The notes under the pieces were generated by a model. The model worked only from the letters and a program-made list of their open reading frames with translations. It made no database searches and was not told where the DNA came from. From NCBI GenBank assembly GCA_034698045.1, contig JAQGAU010000927.1:1-22586 (forward strand): 22,586 nt of DNA, written 5' to 3'. Of this stretch, positions 18,932-22,586 are shown one piece after another. The number at the start of each line of letters is the position of its first letter. Position 1 is the stretch's first letter. Source of the stretch: Paramacrobiotus richtersi. Taxonomy: Eukaryota > Tardigrada > Eutardigrada > Parachela > Macrobiotidae. Position numbers and translations under genes: made by a program.

Positions 18932-20203
18932 AAAGATGTTTGCAAATAAGGGTTTGGGGCCTATAGTCGTCTGGGCATCAGGGTACTGTGGGGTTCAGGT
19001 GTGCTTCTTTTGCCTCGGGTCATGAGCAACGAAAAAAAGGGCTCCGGTCCACAAATTCTGAAACTATTCAGCCAAAAAAAACTGTTCTATATATCCGTTA
19101 CCATACAACCAAACATTTATTAGTACATGACGTTGCTCTTGACACCTGGCTTCAGTTGGGTAACTTGAGAATAGTTTTTCCATAGTGATTTAGATGGCAT
19201 AGTAGGACGTACAATAGATTATTAGATTATTCCGTACATCACAATTAAGTAAGAAGACACCTCAACATACATAAGTAAAATACGCTTTTTTACGCAGTTT
19301 AATCGTTCACAATCGAAACCTTAACATGATGGTCAATCTCAATAGAACACGTTTTGCTGTTTCTTTGTAACCCCTCCATTTTCGTAAATCTGCATCAACC
19401 GATCGACTTTCCGCTAGCCAGACAAAACCTTTTAAAATTACAGTTCACAAGCCATGTAAGCGTAACCCAGAGCGGTTGCAAGCGTTGATACAATCGAGTT
19501 CCATTAATTAATTAGCGTCGTTAAGAGTTCATATTGTTATACATACTGTAAACTGCCGCTCCCCTTCCCTGGACAGTACGTCATTCTAAACGCTTGAAAT
19601 ATTCTCACGCCGGTTGCCTAAGGGCCAAGATTTCCTGCAGAAATGTCATCTTTTCTTGCCGACTGAAACAATTACTACCTGTAGATGCCAGTAAAGTTCC
19701 AGTCCGAAGACTATCGACTCCTATAAAAATTGCAGACCGATTTTCATGATACGATTCTCGCTGTCGGTTTTGGGAATAACTGTCTTGATTTTCTTGATGG
19801 AGACCTTTCTGGAAAAACAGCCGTAAAATCGAGGGTAATTTAGCCCCAAAATGTTACTCTGACAAGTGGGTGATGATTTCCTGGGATTCAAAGGAATAGC
19901 AGTAGTGCTAGTGCCTTAGAACTTGCTTCGGATTAATGTTAGGGATAGGATGATTAGCGGCATTGAGTCATTGCCCTACCTACAATACTGTTGTCGATCA
20001 GACAGCTAGATACGACACCGTTTACTAGATCGGAAGCTTTCTAAAACGGTCGTACATATATGTATGTATAATATACTGCAGTTAATATGCAAGCAAAAGC
20101 TCAGCAAATCCAGCGTTGCTACTGCATTGAGGATAACAACTTCGTTTATTAAACTAACCTACTGTTCTGAGTTAAATCTGCATTTCTAATAAATTATAAG
20201 AAA
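18932..20203. other. Intergenic stretch without a recognisable gene
   Basis: AT-rich sequence with no frame of substance, no clear splice-consistent exons, no repeats and no tRNA-like sequence seen by eye. It holds the 3' UTR of the PAN gene and the upstream region of the next gene. Confidence 0.5.
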
Positions 20204-20732
20204 ATGGAGACTTTAGAATCGTCAATACCTGTAACGGTGTGTGTGATCGTGCAGTTTTTCGCAGCCCTCTTAACGCCGTTCCTTGGTGAGTACTTTTGTT
20301 CAATGACTAATATACATGAGAGATTACTGATTTTCATTTCTCGTAACTCTTGTAGCGTTCGCTACCCACTTGGTTCCTGTATGGGACGTGTTTATTCCCT
20401 TGATTGAAAGTATTTACGGGATCCAAGTAATTGCCTGTATCGCCAGCATCGCATCAGCCAGCGTCGGTTTCCATATGCTCGTACAGAAGATAACTCGAGA
20501 CAACTACTTTATAATTCTGGCTAACCTGAATATCCTCGCTGCATGCTTCCATGCCATTGTAATGCTGATGGACGCCATCGAGCTCATTGGCATCCTTGCA
20601 GGAATGGAACAGTTTCACGCAGGACAATTGACCATTTCTTTCTTGTTCTTTCTGGTGCCGTGTGTGTCATTTTCTCTGGCGGTTTACATTTGTGTCATGG
20701 TGAAACGACTGCTACGGACCTGTGTACGGTAG
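20204..20732 (+). CDS. Small four-helix membrane protein, unrecognised family
   Basis: Two exons, 20204-20285 and 20356-20732, join in phase (intron 20286-20355, GTGAGT to TTGTAG) to give 152 residues and TAG. The ATG at 20204 follows an A-rich leader (ATAAGAAA). Four hydrophobic segments are plain: about residues 7-31, 42-67 (IQVIACIASIASASVGFHML), 75-104 (FIILANLNILAACFHAIVML) and 112-140 (LTISFLFFLVPCVSFSLAVY). The tail is short and basic (VKRLLRTCVR), suggesting a cytoplasmic C-terminus. The topology resembles tetraspan/MARVEL-like proteins, but no signature such as the tetraspanin CCG loop is present, so no family is assigned. Confidence 0.7.
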
Positions 20733-22077
20733 TCGTCAACTAGGGGTCTGTACCCGAAACGCAGTCCAATTTCGGATCTTTTCCAGTTAATCTGACCTTG
20801 TTGGATTTCACCGCGTTGTTAAAGATGACCTGTACACACTACCTAGCATAATTACTATCCGCTTGTTGATTTTTTGTAGATTTACGCCTTAACGCAGACA
20901 CGTCATGTATACGAATCCTACATTGAAGAGCACTCTCGAGTGAAGAGAATTTGCAGCTAAGCATATCGAACCTACAGATCACTCGCCTCAACACATTTTT
21001 TAATAAAAGGGAAAACAAAAGGTCACGAGAGGAATTCGCTGTTTGATCCAGTCACCGCGGTATAGTGAGGAAGCGGCGTTAACAAGGAGTTTTGCATTGC
21101 GCCCCTTCTAGCACTCTTTGCACGTTTCGACCGTAGGATAGCGCTAAATTATGCCCGTACGAATCGGTCACTAAATATACCACCGTGACCAGCTCGTGCA
21201 TACAAGGCTCACCTCTCGTGGCTGTCAGGCTCTCCATTTAGTTTGTTGATTTAATGTGTACTTACAGAAGTGGTGCAATGCTGGCATACGTCAGTCCTGA
21301 TCTTTCTTGTAACCAGATCTTTATGTGCCATCGTCCCTGCTTCTCCTGCTCTGTATCATTTTTTTCTTTTTCCTGCCTGCTGCGTCGGGAAGCTGGGCTT
21401 CGTTTAATTCAGACAATAAGCCGTATTATATTAAATTCTAATGTGCGCTCGAAGGAGACATGGCGCGGAAAAATATGACGAAACGAACTATTCGGCCATG
21501 ATTTTCCAGCATCCAGTATCTGCCCAGTCCCGAAGCTATCACAGTGCACACCTTTACGCCAGTTGTTATGTCTGTAGCACGCAAGTACTGCTTTAATGCA
21601 ACTAACCCGCATCAGACAACGGAAGCGACTGCAGTGGAATTTTCACATTCAGTTGTTCTCCTAACTTTTAACTTTGAAAAAATGTTTGAGTTTTCCGCTT
21701 GTTGTTGGTGAACAGGTAGTACGTACGTCTAGTGCACTTTCGTCGATTGTAACTGTTGCTAATACACGCCAAATGCGTTTAGCATGGGAATGAGCATTTA
21801 AAATTGCGGCTTCAGAGGCTAGTGCTCATTCGATCTGGCGCAAGTTTCGAAGACGGTAATTAGCTATTGTACCATGCTTTCCCTATAAACTTCGTCGTCG
21901 GGATTATTTCTCGATAATAAACTGGTGGAGAGTGCCCTTTGACTGATATTATGTGTCGTTACGAACGGCTCAAGCCTCGTGGAACGCTTGATCGACAATT
22001 TAAACCACAGATGTGAACGCCCTGTTTCATGATTAGTCTCCTTGATAAACCATAACTGAAGCGCGGCTTCACTAAGC
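20733..22077. other. Intergenic stretch between convergent genes
   Basis: Apart from the AATAAA at 21002, no gene, repeat or RNA could be supported on either strand. It separates the plus-strand membrane-protein gene from the minus-strand Gly/Gln-rich gene. Confidence 0.45.
21002..21007 (+). terminator. Candidate polyadenylation signal for the four-helix protein gene
   Basis: AATAAA lies about 270 nt after the TAG at 20730-20732. Support is positional only. Confidence 0.4.
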
Positions 22078-22083
22078 TTTATT
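22078..22083 (-). terminator. Candidate polyadenylation signal for the Gly/Gln-rich gene
   Basis: Plus-strand TTTATT is AATAAA on the minus strand, about 155 nt beyond the TAA at 22239-22241. It supports the minus-strand gene model. Confidence 0.4.
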
Positions 22084-22238
22084 ATTTTTCTGCCAAGAAG
22101 CGTCAGTTCTGCAAACAAAAGATGCAAGATTTTGCGAAGCATCGCTTTCCAGGACTAAAATTATGTCCAAGACAGGTGTGACAGAAAGCTGCCATACAAG
22201 AAGTCATAGTGACTATCGACGTAGTAATGTCGCGAAGT

Positions 22239-22586
22239 TTACTTGCGGGGTGGTCCTTGTTGGCCACCTTGTTGGCTTTGTTGTTGGCCTCCTTGTTGGC
22301 CACCTTGACCTCCTTGTTGGCCACCTTGACCTCCTTGTTGACCACCTTGTTGACCACCTTGTTGGCCACCTTGTTGGCCTCCTTGTTGGCCTCCTTGACC
22401 TCCTTGTTGGCCACCTTGACCTCCTTGTTGGCCACCTTGACCTCCTTGTTGACCACCTTGTTGACCACCTTGTTGGCCACCTTGTTGGCCTCCTTGTTGG
22501 CCTCCTTGACCTCCTTGTTGGCCACCTTGACCTCCTTGTTGGCCACCTTGACCTCCTTGTTGACCACCTTGTTGACCACCTTGTTG
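22239..22586 (-). CDS. Gly/Gln-rich repetitive protein, C-terminal part (5' end outside window)
   Basis: Read on the minus strand from the window edge, 115 codons are open and consist almost only of QQGG and QGGQQGG units, ending SQQGGQQGPPRK and a TAA (22241-22239). This frame is preferred over the Lys/Asn/Val frame that also stays open, because the repeat varies mostly at its wobble positions (GGT/GGA/GGC) and the frame ends in a coherent tail and stop. An AATAAA follows at a proper distance. The composition is low-complexity and probably disordered. Comparable Gly/Gln-rich proteins occur in cuticle, mucus and RNA-binding contexts, so no function is assigned. Confidence 0.65.
   Translation of the reverse strand, partial: QQGGQQGGQQGGQGGQQGGQGGQQGGQGGQQGGQQGGQQGGQQGGQQGGQGGQQGGQGGQQGGQGGQQGGQQGGQQGGQQGGQQGGQGGQQGGQGGQQGGQQQSQQGGQQGPPRK
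22258..22586 (-). repeat. Coding minisatellite, about 21-bp units in a 111-bp higher-order period
   Basis: The motif TTGTTGACCACC recurs at 22335, 22446 and 22557, exactly 111 bp (37 codons) apart, and the sequence between is nearly identical. Within this lie 12-bp and 21-bp units such as TTGTTGGCCACCTTGACCTCC read on the plus strand. The array continues beyond the right edge. Confidence 0.85.

Noticed and set aside
22103-22579. Lys/Asn/Val-rich frame (VANKEVK repeats) on the minus strand
   Set aside because: It is another frame of the same minisatellite. Synonymous variation fits the Gly/Gln frame, which also has a natural C-terminus.

Overview
The window is animal genomic DNA. It has intron-rich genes with short GT-AG introns (mostly 40-90 nt), a LINE fragment, satellite arrays, and multi-domain receptor guanylate cyclases of metazoan type. 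Short introns, moderate GC and a tandem receptor-cyclase family would fit a small-genome ecdysozoan such as a tardigrade. That lineage is an inference, not a demonstration. Exon models were built by hand from splice-site phase and by comparing the two cyclase paralogues with each other and with the known family pattern.

Layout. (1) 1-7269, + strand: a receptor guanylate cyclase cut by the left window edge, with about 23 exons. It encodes an ANF-type ligand-binding domain, one membrane helix, a kinase-homology domain, a coiled-coil linker and a class III cyclase domain ending at a TGA. Its introns hold a 5'-truncated LINE on the minus strand, a GGCT-rich foldback element and a 446-bp palindrome. 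(2) 8566-11683 and 16541-16940, + strand: a tandem paralogue with almost the same exon sizes and phases. It is cut inside the kinase-homology domain and resumes only in the last third of the cyclase domain. (3) 11772-16534: a DNA transposon occupying that break. Its ends are inverted repeats made of a 21-bp-period satellite (array 1 with an 84-bp higher-order unit; array 2 in the opposite orientation). Between them lies a spliced, frameshifted gene resembling the KDZ (Kyakuja-Dileera-Zisupton) transposase family with its cysteine clusters. (4) 17775-18931, + strand: a four-exon gene for a secreted protein with two PAN/Apple-like cysteine domains. (5) 20204-20732, + strand: a two-exon gene for a small four-helix membrane protein. 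(6) 22239-22586, - strand: the C-terminal part of a Gly/Gln-rich repetitive protein running off the right edge.

How it fits together. A receptor-cyclase gene was duplicated in tandem. The upstream copy is largely intact but appears to have lost one metal-binding Asp of the cyclase site. The downstream copy was destroyed by the transposon together with loss of the intervening exons. The genes right of 17.7 kb look like ordinary unrelated neighbours. The most novel feature is the transposon with inverted satellite-array termini.
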